A stretch of 64,000 bases of DNA from Pseudescherichia sp032055545. GTDB lineage: Bacteria; Pseudomonadota; Gammaproteobacteria; Enterobacterales; Enterobacteriaceae. The notes under the pieces are model-generated. The model ran no database searches, was not told the origin of the DNA, and saw only the letters and a program-made list of their open reading frames with translations. A program made the translations under genes and the position numbers. Of this stretch, positions 58,498-64,000 are shown piece after piece. Positions within the stretch are counted from its first letter, which is position 1; each line of letters begins with the position of its first letter. Where the stretch lies: the NCBI GenBank assembly GCA_032055545.1, contig DAMBQR010000002.1, forward strand, positions 77,180 through 141,179. Direction: 5' to 3'.

Positions 58498-58514
58498 ATT
58501 ACCTCAAAGGTAAT
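58498..58514. promoter_or_regulatory. Candidate HicB operator
   Basis: ATTACCT-CAA-AGGTAAT is a perfect 7-bp inverted repeat 28 bp upstream of the antitoxin start, and a third half-site (ATTACCT, 58515-58521) adjoins it. Antitoxins of this kind normally bind such palindromes to repress their own operon. Confidence 0.6.
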
Positions 58515-58542
58515 TATTACCTGAAAGATAAAGGAGGCGCTT

Positions 58543-58800
58543 ATGAGAGAAGCTGCCGTAGCGCATTTTTCCCGGCCTTTCGACGTTAATGTACGCCATG
58601 ACCATGAGGAAAACATATGGGTGGCCGAGTGTGATGCGCTTGGTCTGGTAACCGAGGCCGCAACGTACGAAGAGCTAATCGAACGTGTATGGGAAATTGC
58701 GCCAGAGCTGTACGAAATGAACGGATTGGGAAGCAACCCGGCACGGATTCGCCTCTCGTTCAACCAGGAGCAGTCATACTCTGACAGGATTGCACTTTGA
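58543..58800 (+). CDS. hicB: HicB-like antitoxin (DUF1902)
   Basis: The 85-residue protein has a partial RNase H-like fold of the HicB/DUF1902 family (FDVNVRHDHEENIWVAECDALGLVTEAATYEELIERV). HicB proteins mask HicA and repress the operon. A strong AAGGAGG lies six bases upstream. It precedes the toxin gene by 3 bp; in the classic hicAB order the toxin comes first, while the DUF1902 type shows this reversed order. The DNA-binding tail is short. Confidence 0.85.
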   Translation: MREAAVAHFSRPFDVNVRHDHEENIWVAECDALGLVTEAATYEELIERVWEIAPELYEMNGLGSNPARIRLSFNQEQSYSDRIAL

Positions 58801-58803
58801 GAT

Positions 58804-59001
58804 ATGGGAACAGGACTCTACCCAACGCTAACGGACTTGTTATCAGCTGCCGGTTGTTACTTAGCCAGACAGGGCAAAGGAAGCCATGAGATATGGTTTA
58901 GCCCTATCACCAACAAGAAATTCAGCGTACCGTTTACCGTTAAATCAAAACATACGGCTAACGGTATTCTGAGACAGGCTGGCCTGGAAAAACAGTTCTG
59001 A
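58804..59001 (+). CDS. hicA: HicA-like mRNA interferase toxin
   Basis: The 65-residue protein has the HicA (YcfA) double-stranded RNA-binding fold with the catalytic His in KGSHEIWF (H28) and the C-terminal HTANGILRQAGL helix. Family members cleave mRNAs independent of codon. It begins 3 bp after the antitoxin stop, and an intrinsic terminator follows 7 bp after its end. The pair looks intact and lies just beside the 3' end of argU. Confidence 0.85.
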   Translation: MGTGLYPTLTDLLSAAGCYLARQGKGSHEIWFSPITNKKFSVPFTVKSKHTANGILRQAGLEKQF

Positions 59002-59008
59002 AATGAAG

Positions 59009-59029
59009 CCCGCGCAGCGGGTTTTTTTT
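59009..59029 (+). terminator. Intrinsic terminator after hicBA
   Basis: CCCGC-GCA-GCGGG is followed by eight Ts, seven bases after the hicA stop. Confidence 0.92.
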
Positions 59030-59113
59030 ATGCCTGCGCTTGAATCGTTGCAAAACGAAACCAGATATTTTTATATGGCTTGTGGATTAGTTAAGTATCT
59101 ATTTGATTCTAAA

Positions 59114-59190
59114 TGGCACGCCCTACAGGATTCGAACCTGTGACCTACGGCTTAGAAGGCCGTTGCTCTATCCAGCTGAGCTAAGGGCGC
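59114..59190 (-). tRNA. argU: tRNA-Arg (UCU anticodon)
   Basis: The 77-nt cloverleaf on the minus strand starts GCGCCCTTAGCTCAGCTGG, has the anticodon loop CTTCTAA (anticodon TCT, reading AGA), the T-loop TTCGAAC, and an encoded CCA end at 59114-59116. It differs little from E. coli argU, and folD is nearby as in E. coli. The 3' end faces lower coordinates, so any element integrated at this tRNA would lie toward hicBA. E. coli argU hosts the DLP12 prophage; here no integrase is visible. Confidence 0.96.
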
Positions 59191-59417
59191 ATTGCGCGGG
59201 ATGCTCCACCTAAACGGTGGAAACGCCTGGGATTATACGGTCAATGCCCGGTGAGTCAATGGCTTTGGCGTCAGATGCTGGTGAAATGAGCATCGAGCCG
59301 CACTTTAGGTCTCTCTCACGCGTGAATAATGCAAACGTTAACTGACAGCACGGCGCGCTTCTGACACACTATACACCATCCCCTCTACTTCAATTTACAG
59401 ATGGAATCTTCTCTCTG
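59191..59417. other. Intergenic region between argU and folD
   Basis: This 227-bp gap holds the divergent promoters of argU and folD and a PurR-box-like site. Besides these I see nothing of note. Confidence 0.6.
59329..59344 (+). promoter_or_regulatory. PurR-box-like site upstream of folD
   Basis: ATGCAAACGTTAACTG matches 11 of 16 positions of the PurR consensus ACGCAAACGTTTGCGT, including the core GCAAACGTT. It lies 74 bp before the folD start. FolD supplies formyl groups for purine synthesis, so PurR control is plausible. Confidence 0.45.
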
Positions 59418-60284
59418 ATGGTAGCAAAGATTATTGATGGTAAAACGATTGCGCAGCAGGTGCGCTCTGAGGTTGCGGAAAAAGTGAAGGCCCGCGTTGC
59501 GGCAGGATTACGCGCCCCGGGGCTGGCCGTTGTGCTGGTCGGCAGCAACCCGGCGTCGCAGATCTACGTTGGCAGCAAACGCAAAGCCTGTGAAGAGGTG
59601 GGCTTTATCTCCCGCTCTTACGATCTGCCGGAAACCACCAGCGAAGCCGAACTGCTGACCCTGATCGACACGCTCAACGCCGATCGTGAGATTGACGGCA
59701 TTCTGGTTCAGCTGCCGCTGCCGGCAGGCATCGATAACGTGAAGGTGCTGGAGCGTATCGCGCCGGATAAAGACGTGGATGGCTTCCACCCCTACAACGT
59801 GGGTCGCCTGTGCCAGCGTGCGCCGCGCCTGCGCCCCTGTACCCCGCGTGGCATTGTGACCCTGCTGGAGCGCTACAATATCGATACCTACGGGCTGAAC
59901 GCCGTGGTGATCGGCGCATCCAACATCGTGGGCCGCCCGATGAGCATGGAGCTGCTGCTGGCAGGCTGCACCACCACCGTCACCCACCGCTTCACCAAAA
60001 ACCTGCGCCAGCACGTTGAGAACGCCGATCTGCTGATCGTCGCCGTGGGCAAGCCAGGCTTTATTCCTGGAGAGTGGATCAAAGAGGGGGCGATCGTCAT
60101 TGACGTTGGCATCAACCGTCTCGAGAGCGGCAAAGTGGTCGGTGACGTGGTGTATGAAGACGCCGCCTCACGTGCCGCTTATATTACCCCCGTACCGGGC
60201 GGCGTAGGCCCGATGACCGTCGCAACGCTGATTCAGAATACGTTGCAGGCGTGCGAAGAGTATCACGACGTAGAGGAAGCATAA
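59418..60284 (+). CDS. folD: Bifunctional methylenetetrahydrofolate dehydrogenase/cyclohydrolase
   Basis: The 288-residue enzyme starts VAKIIDGKTIAQQVR and has the catalytic YVGSKRKACEEVG (Lys for cyclohydrolase activity), GRPMSMELLLAG and the closing PVPGGVGPMTVATLIQNT. It interconverts 5,10-methylene-, methenyl- and 10-formyl-tetrahydrofolate with NADP in the cytoplasm, feeding purine and formyl-Met synthesis. ybcJ follows after 2 bp, as in E. coli. Confidence 0.97.
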   Translation: MVAKIIDGKTIAQQVRSEVAEKVKARVAAGLRAPGLAVVLVGSNPASQIYVGSKRKACEEVGFISRSYDLPETTSEAELLTLIDTLNADREIDGILVQLPLPAGIDNVKVLERIAPDKDVDGFHPYNVGRLCQRAPRLRPCTPRGIVTLLERYNIDTYGLNAVVIGASNIVGRPMSMELLLAGCTTTVTHRFTKNLRQHVENADLLIVAVGKPGFIPGEWIKEGAIVIDVGINRLESGKVVGDVVYEDAASRAAYITPVPGGVGPMTVATLIQNTLQACEEYHDVEEA

Positions 60285-60286
60285 GA

Positions 60287-60499
60287 ATGGCAACGTTCTC
60301 ATTAGGTAAACATCCGCACGTTGAGCTGTGCGATCTCCTGAAGCTGGAAGGCTGGAGTGAAAGCGGCGCGCAGGCGAAAAACGTTATCGCCGATGGCCTG
60401 GTCAGCGTCGATGGCGTGGTAGAAACCCGCAAACGCTGCAAGATCGTGGCAGGACAAACGGTCACGTTTGATGGTCAAAGTATCACTGTAACTGATTAA
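60287..60499 (+). CDS. ybcJ: S4-type RNA-binding protein YbcJ
   Basis: The 70-residue protein is an S4-like domain: HVELCDLLKLEGWSESGAQAKNVI, then VSVDGVVETRKRCKI, the fold of E. coli YbcJ and Gram-positive YlmH-type RNA binders. Basic residues line one face. ATG 60287 lies 2 bp after the folD stop and is coupled to it; an upstream frame inside folD is not used. The binding target in the cell is not established. Confidence 0.93.
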   Translation: MATFSLGKHPHVELCDLLKLEGWSESGAQAKNVIADGLVSVDGVVETRKRCKIVAGQTVTFDGQSITVTD

Positions 60500-60508
60500 T
60501 CCTGCCTG

Positions 60509-60535
60509 AATGGCCCTTAACTCATAAGGGCCATT
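60509..60535 (+). terminator. Hairpin after folD-ybcJ
   Basis: An 11-bp perfect stem (AATGGCCCTTA / TAAGGGCCATT) with a five-base loop lies 10 bp after the ybcJ stop. Only a weak T-rich tail follows. Confidence 0.65.
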
Positions 60536-60621
60536 GCTCGATCCACGTCAAAGAATAACAAATTCGTCTGTCTCCCCAGCAGATTTCTGTTGCGGCGCGC
60601 AATGGCTTAAATCACGATAAG

Positions 60622-60646
60622 TAAAACGTTCTACTAAAACGTTCTA
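60622..60646. promoter_or_regulatory. Twin operators before the PTS gene
   Basis: TAAAACGTTCTA occurs twice, at 60622-60633 and 60635-60646, 13 bp apart. Each is an imperfect palindrome around ACGT, like the MalI and other LacI-family operators. The LacI gene downstream of the PTS gene is the likely ligand. Confidence 0.7.
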
Positions 60647-60709
60647 CTTAACGAAGTCATTACAATAATAACGCCATCACCAGGGTTTCTATAATCGGGG
60701 GAAAACCGC

Positions 60710-62209
60710 ATGAGTCTGCTGTCGGGGTTCGTAAAATCGCTATCGAAGTTATCTATGATTGGCCGCGCGTTAATGCTGCCCATCTCACTGTTGCCTGCCG
60801 CCGGTCTGCTGCTGGCGTTTGGTGATAAGTTTCACCTGCCGCTGATGATGAACGCCGGTGGGGTTATCTTTGATAACCTGCCGCTGCTGTTTGCCATCGG
60901 CTCTGCGGTAGGGCTAGCCTCGGAGTCCGGCATCGCTGCACTCTCGGCGGCGGTCTCGGTATTTATTACCAACATGACCATCGGCACGGTGCTGTCGATT
61001 ACCCCAGAGATGGCCTCCCAGGGCGGGAAGTACTCTATGGTCGTCGGCATCCCGACGCTGCAGATGGGCGTCTTTGGCGGCCTGATCTGCGGCATCCTGG
61101 CCGCGTGGTGCTATAACCGCTTCCATACCATGCAGCTGCCGGAGTTCCTCGGCTTCTTCTCAGGTAAACGCTTTGTGGCGATTGCCACCGCCTTCCTGTC
61201 GTTCCTGCTCGGTCTGCTGCTGCCCTACGTCTGGCAGCATATCCAGGCGGGTATCGATGCGCTCTCGGTGGTGGTAAACGGCGATAACCAGGCCGCATCG
61301 ACCTTTATCTTCGGGCTGGTAGAACGCGCGCTGATCCCGCTCGGCCTGCACCACATCTGGTATCCGTCGTTCTGGTACTCGTTTGGCGACTACACCACCC
61401 AGGCGGGACAGGTGATCCACGGCGACCAGACTATCTGGTTCAAAATGCTGGAAGAAGGCGCTAAATCATTCAGCAGTGATACCTATCAGAACGCCGGTAA
61501 GTTCATGCAGGGCGAGTTCCCGCTGATGCTGTTTGCGCTGCCTGCCGCCTGTCTGGCGATGTATCATGAAGCGCATACCCGTAACAAAAAGATCGCTTCC
61601 GGTATTCTCTTCTCCGCCGCGCTGACCTGCTTCCTGACCGGGATCACCGAGCCGGTAGAGTTTACCTTTATCTTCGTTGCGCCGGTGCTCTACGTCTTCA
61701 ACGCCATCATGGCCGGGCTGTCGTACATGTGCATGTATCTGCTCCATGCGCACATCGCGAAATCCTTCTCGGCGGGCCTGATCGACTACATCTCGTTTGG
61801 TATTCTGCCGTCGTTTAACGGCTATCAAACCAACTTCCTGAACGCGATTATCGTCGGTATCCCGATGGCGTTAATCTACTACTTCACCTTCCGCTTTGTG
61901 ATCCGCCGCTTCGACGTGAAAACGCCGGGCCGCACCGAAGTGACCGCTAACGTTAACGATAAAACCGATGACGAGCTGGCGACCGAGATCGTGGCCCTGC
62001 TGGGCGGTGCGAAGAATATCAGCTCGGTAGGCTCGTGCATTACCCGCCTGCGTCTTGAGGTGGCGAAGAGCGATCTGGTGGATAAAGACGGCCTCAACGG
62101 CGTCGGCGCTCGCGGCGTGGTGTTCGTTGGCGATAACGGCATCCAGGTCATTTTCGGCGCACGCGCACAGTTTATCGCCCAGACCATGTCGGGGATGATC
62201 GGCAAGTAA
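60710..62209 (+). CDS. PTS EIICB permease, glucose/maltose/GlcNAc family
   Basis: The 499-residue membrane protein has an EIIC domain (about residues 1-400), with the GITEPVEF motif and GLHHIWYP, and an EIIB domain (about 420-499) with the phosphorylated Cys in GSCITRLRL. It takes up and phosphorylates a hexose or glucoside, receiving phosphate from a separate EIIA (probably Crr). Its closest relatives in E. coli are PtsG, NagE and MalX; substrate is not decided. Twin operators lie 64 bp upstream and a LacI gene downstream, but no malY-like gene follows. Confidence 0.88.
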   Translation: MSLLSGFVKSLSKLSMIGRALMLPISLLPAAGLLLAFGDKFHLPLMMNAGGVIFDNLPLLFAIGSAVGLASESGIAALSAAVSVFITNMTIGTVLSITPEMASQGGKYSMVVGIPTLQMGVFGGLICGILAAWCYNRFHTMQLPEFLGFFSGKRFVAIATAFLSFLLGLLLPYVWQHIQAGIDALSVVVNGDNQAASTFIFGLVERALIPLGLHHIWYPSFWYSFGDYTTQAGQVIHGDQTIWFKMLEEGAKSFSSDTYQNAGKFMQGEFPLMLFALPAACLAMYHEAHTRNKKIASGILFSAALTCFLTGITEPVEFTFIFVAPVLYVFNAIMAGLSYMCMYLLHAHIAKSFSAGLIDYISFGILPSFNGYQTNFLNAIIVGIPMALIYYFTFRFVIRRFDVKTPGRTEVTANVNDKTDDELATEIVALLGGAKNISSVGSCITRLRLEVAKSDLVDKDGLNGVGARGVVFVGDNGIQVIFGARAQFIAQTMSGMIGK

Positions 62210-62232
62210 CCTGAAGCTGTTAAGGTGATTGG

Positions 62233-62259
62233 GTCTCCTGTATCGTACAGGAGACTTTT
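62233..62259 (+). terminator. Intrinsic terminator after the PTS gene
   Basis: GTCTCCTGTA-TCG-TACAGGAGAC, a perfect 10-bp stem, is followed by TTTT. It lies between the PTS gene and its LacI regulator gene. Confidence 0.9.
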
Positions 62260-62298
62260 CATCGTTGACTGCATAGCCGTTAAGTTCAGGGAGTGGAT

Positions 62299-63315
62299 TT
62301 GAAGAAAGTCAGCATTATTGATGTCGCGAAGCTGGCGGGGGTCTCCGTCTCCACCGTTTCGCTGGTGCTTCGCCAGAAAGGGAAAATATCGACCGCCACG
62401 ATTGAAAAGGTGCAGCAGGCGATCGACACGCTCGGCTACGTTCACAACGTGGCGGCAGCGAATCTTCGCGCTAACACCTCTAACCTGATTGGCCTGATCC
62501 TGCGCGACTTTAGCGACAGCTTCTCGGTTAAGGTCATGGCCAGCACCGTGCTGGAGCTGGAGAAACAGGGCTACATGGTGTTTCTCAGCCAGCCCCTCAA
62601 CGATCATGACAGCCTTGAACGCTGCCTGCTCTCGTTTAAGCAGCAGGGCGTGGCAGGCGTAATCTATCTCGCCTCTGATGCCACCACCTCACGTCTGCCG
62701 ACGCTCATCCGCTCCTGTCTCCTGCCGCTGGTTGTCGTATCGCAATCCCTGCTGGAGGAGGAGTGCAACCTGGTGATGCGCGACAATCGCCAGGCCGCCA
62801 GCCTCGCCACCCGCTACCTGATCGAGCGCGGCCACCGCAGCATCGCCTACATCGGCGGTACGGAGAGTAGCCTGATCCGTCAGCAGCGGCTGGCTGGCTT
62901 TCGCAGCGCGCTGACCCAGTATGGACTGGTGACCCGAGAGGAGTCTACTCCGGCCTGCATGGAGGGTACCCACGCGGCCAGCCACGCTACCCGACAGCTG
63001 CTGGAGAAAAATAACACCATTACCGCCCTGCTCTGCCATTCGCCCGATGCGATGATCGGCTCGCTCTCCGGCATTCACCAGGTAGGGCGTACGGTAGGGA
63101 AAGATGTGTTTCTGACGCAGCAGGTGGCGCTGGTGGGCTTTGAGGATATGCTGCACGTGAACTTAACGTCACCCTCGTTTACCTACGTGTCGTCGGCAAG
63201 CGAAGAGACCGGGCGCCAGGCGGCGTCGCTGATGATCCGTAAAATCAAAGAGCCGGATCTGCTGACCCAGCGCATCACCCTTTCCGGACAGCTGGTGACG
63301 CGAGAGTCAGCATGA
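62299..63315 (+). CDS. LacI-family repressor, MalI-like
   Basis: The 338-residue protein has the LacI helix-turn-helix at residues 5-25 (IIDVAKLAGVSVSTVSLVLRQ), a hinge near 50-60 and an effector domain. The start is probably TTG at 62299, because AGGGAG lies five bases upstream; a GTG at 62293 has its ribosome site too close. It resembles MalI in size and in its place beside a MalX-like PTS gene, but it lies downstream, not divergent. A strong terminator precedes it, so it needs its own promoter or read-through. Confidence 0.87.
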   Translation: MKKVSIIDVAKLAGVSVSTVSLVLRQKGKISTATIEKVQQAIDTLGYVHNVAAANLRANTSNLIGLILRDFSDSFSVKVMASTVLELEKQGYMVFLSQPLNDHDSLERCLLSFKQQGVAGVIYLASDATTSRLPTLIRSCLLPLVVVSQSLLEEECNLVMRDNRQAASLATRYLIERGHRSIAYIGGTESSLIRQQRLAGFRSALTQYGLVTREESTPACMEGTHAASHATRQLLEKNNTITALLCHSPDAMIGSLSGIHQVGRTVGKDVFLTQQVALVGFEDMLHVNLTSPSFTYVSSASEETGRQAASLMIRKIKEPDLLTQRITLSGQLVTRESA

Positions 63316-63323
63316 TATGAAAT

Positions 63324-63354
63324 CGCCGGGTGGCGCTACGCTTACCCGGCCTAC
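63324..63354. repeat. REP-like element
   Basis: GCCGGGTGGCGCTACGCTTACCCGGCCTAC fits the REP pattern and lies between the convergent LacI and cysS genes. Confidence 0.75.
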
Positions 63355-63374
63355 GATACGACAAGACCCGCCTG

Positions 63375-64000
63375 TTACTTACGGCGCCAGGTGGTCCCCT
63401 GCGGGCCATCTTCCAGCACGATCCCCATCTCGTTCAGACGGTCACGCGCCGCATCCGCTGCTGCCCAATCTTTCGCTTTACGGGCGTCCAGACGCTGCTG
63501 GATCAGGGATTCAATCTCTGCCACCTCACCGTCATCCGCCTGGGCACCGCTCTGCAGGAAGGCTTCCGGCTCCTGCTCAAGCAGGCCGAGCACGGCAGCC
63601 AGCTTGCGCAGATGGGATGCCATCGCGTTCGCCGCCTGCATCTCTTCACCTTTCAGACGATTAACCTCGCGGGCCATATCAAACAGCACCGAGTAGGCTT
63701 CAGGGGTGTTGAAGTCGTCGTCCATCGCCTCGACAAAGCGCGCTTCGAAGGCGTCACCGCCCGCTGCCGCAACGGATTTGTCGGTGCCGCGCAGCGCGGT
63801 ATAGAGACGCTCCAGCGCCGAACGCGCTTGCTTGAGGTTCTCTTCGCTGTAGTTGAGCTGGCTGCGATAGTGGCCGGACATCAGGAAGTAGCGGATGGTC
63901 TCCGCATCGTAATACTTCAGCACATCGCGCACGGTGAAGAAGTTACCCAGCGATTTCGACATCTTCTCGCGGTCAACCATCACCATCCCGGAGTGCATCC
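63375..64000 (-). CDS. cysS: Cysteinyl-tRNA synthetase, C-terminal part (cut by window edge)
   Basis: The visible 208 residues or so cover the KMSKS motif (REKMSKSLGNFFTVRDVLKYY) and the C-terminal DALR helical domain, ending DGPQGTTWRRK. The N-terminal catalytic half with HIGH lies beyond the right edge. CysS charges tRNA-Cys with cysteine. Its position near folD and ybcJ, on the opposite strand, agrees with E. coli, although the ybcI gene normally between them is not seen. Confidence 0.96.
   Translation of the reverse strand, partial: MHSGMVMVDREKMSKSLGNFFTVRDVLKYYDAETIRYFLMSGHYRSQLNYSEENLKQARSALERLYTALRGTDKSVAAAGGDAFEARFVEAMDDDFNTPEAYSVLFDMAREVNRLKGEEMQAANAMASHLRKLAAVLGLLEQEPEAFLQSGAQADDGEVAEIESLIQQRLDARKAKDWAAADAARDRLNEMGIVLEDGPQGTTWRRK

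Noticed and set aside
59030..59113. Attachment-site duplicate of argU 3' end
   Set aside because: I noticed no second copy of the tRNA 3' sequence within the window, so no att boundary can be claimed.
1..64000. CRISPR arrays, insertion sequences, rRNA genes, prophage
   Set aside because: No regularly spaced direct repeats, transposase or integrase motifs, rRNA stretches or phage structural genes were seen on reading both strands.

Overview
The window is chromosomal DNA from a member of the Enterobacteriaceae, most likely of the Enterobacter/Klebsiella/Kosakonia/Lelliottia group. The pointers are a near-textbook ramA-ramR pair, nfsB, ybdK-ybdJ, pheP, argU, folD-ybcJ and cysS, all in positions resembling those in E. 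coli, Salmonella or Klebsiella. No integrase, transposase, CRISPR array or phage structural gene was seen. Between the core genes lie several accessory blocks. All functions are read from protein motifs and family knowledge; no database search was run.

Layout. (1) 1-7.9 kb, leftward: the late half of a lateral (Flag-2) flagellar locus, lafA-B-C-D-E-F-S-T-U, ending in an overlapping NlpC/P60 peptidoglycan hydrolase. Sigma28-like promoters precede lafA and lafB. (2) 8-15.9 kb: a class III aminotransferase divergent from a short-chain dehydrogenase, two unknown genes, a polar amino acid ABC importer, and a divergent MocR-type regulator. The two divergent control regions share a 13-bp word built into dyads of about 60 bp, suggesting one regulon. 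(3) 15.9-23.3 kb: ybdK, ybdJ, an exported Fes-like siderophore esterase divergent from a TonB-dependent receptor, then ramA/ramR with a consensus RamR operator, and nfsB. (4) 23.3-30.3 kb: an MmyB-type regulator with a DHA2-family efflux pump, and a sugar or nucleoside catabolic operon (MFS importer, sugar epimerase, Gfo/Idh dehydrogenase, LacI regulator) behind two identical palindromes. (5) 30.4-35.5 kb: pheP and a YncE-like lipoprotein plus TonB-dependent receptor pair with a Fur-like site. (6) 35.5-41 kb: a choline-sulfate module (choline-binding protein, choline sulfatase, LysR regulator, ABC ATPase and permease), followed by a candidate small RNA. (7) 41.1-44.1 kb: a complete siaABCD-type phosphatase/kinase/partner/diguanylate cyclase operon. 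(8) 44.1-59 kb: a cupin protein, an AI-2E family permease, a chaperone-usher fimbrial operon with a small pilin-like gene in front, a quinone oxidoreductase with a LysR gene, a membrane-protease fusion, UV-damage endonuclease, two overlapping glycosyltransferases and a hicBA toxin-antitoxin pair ending at tRNA-Arg(UCU). (9) 59.1-64 kb: core argU, folD, ybcJ, a glucose/maltose-family PTS EIICB with twin operators and a LacI regulator, and the 3' part of cysS.

A motility/sessility theme recurs: lateral flagella, a diguanylate cyclase switch and fimbriae lie within 50 kb. The most rewarding places for a second look are the shared dyads of the MocR neighbourhood, the siaABCD operon with its soluble CBS-type sensor, the candidate sRNA at 40.86-40.95 kb, and the NlpC/P60 gene attached to the lateral flagellar motor genes.
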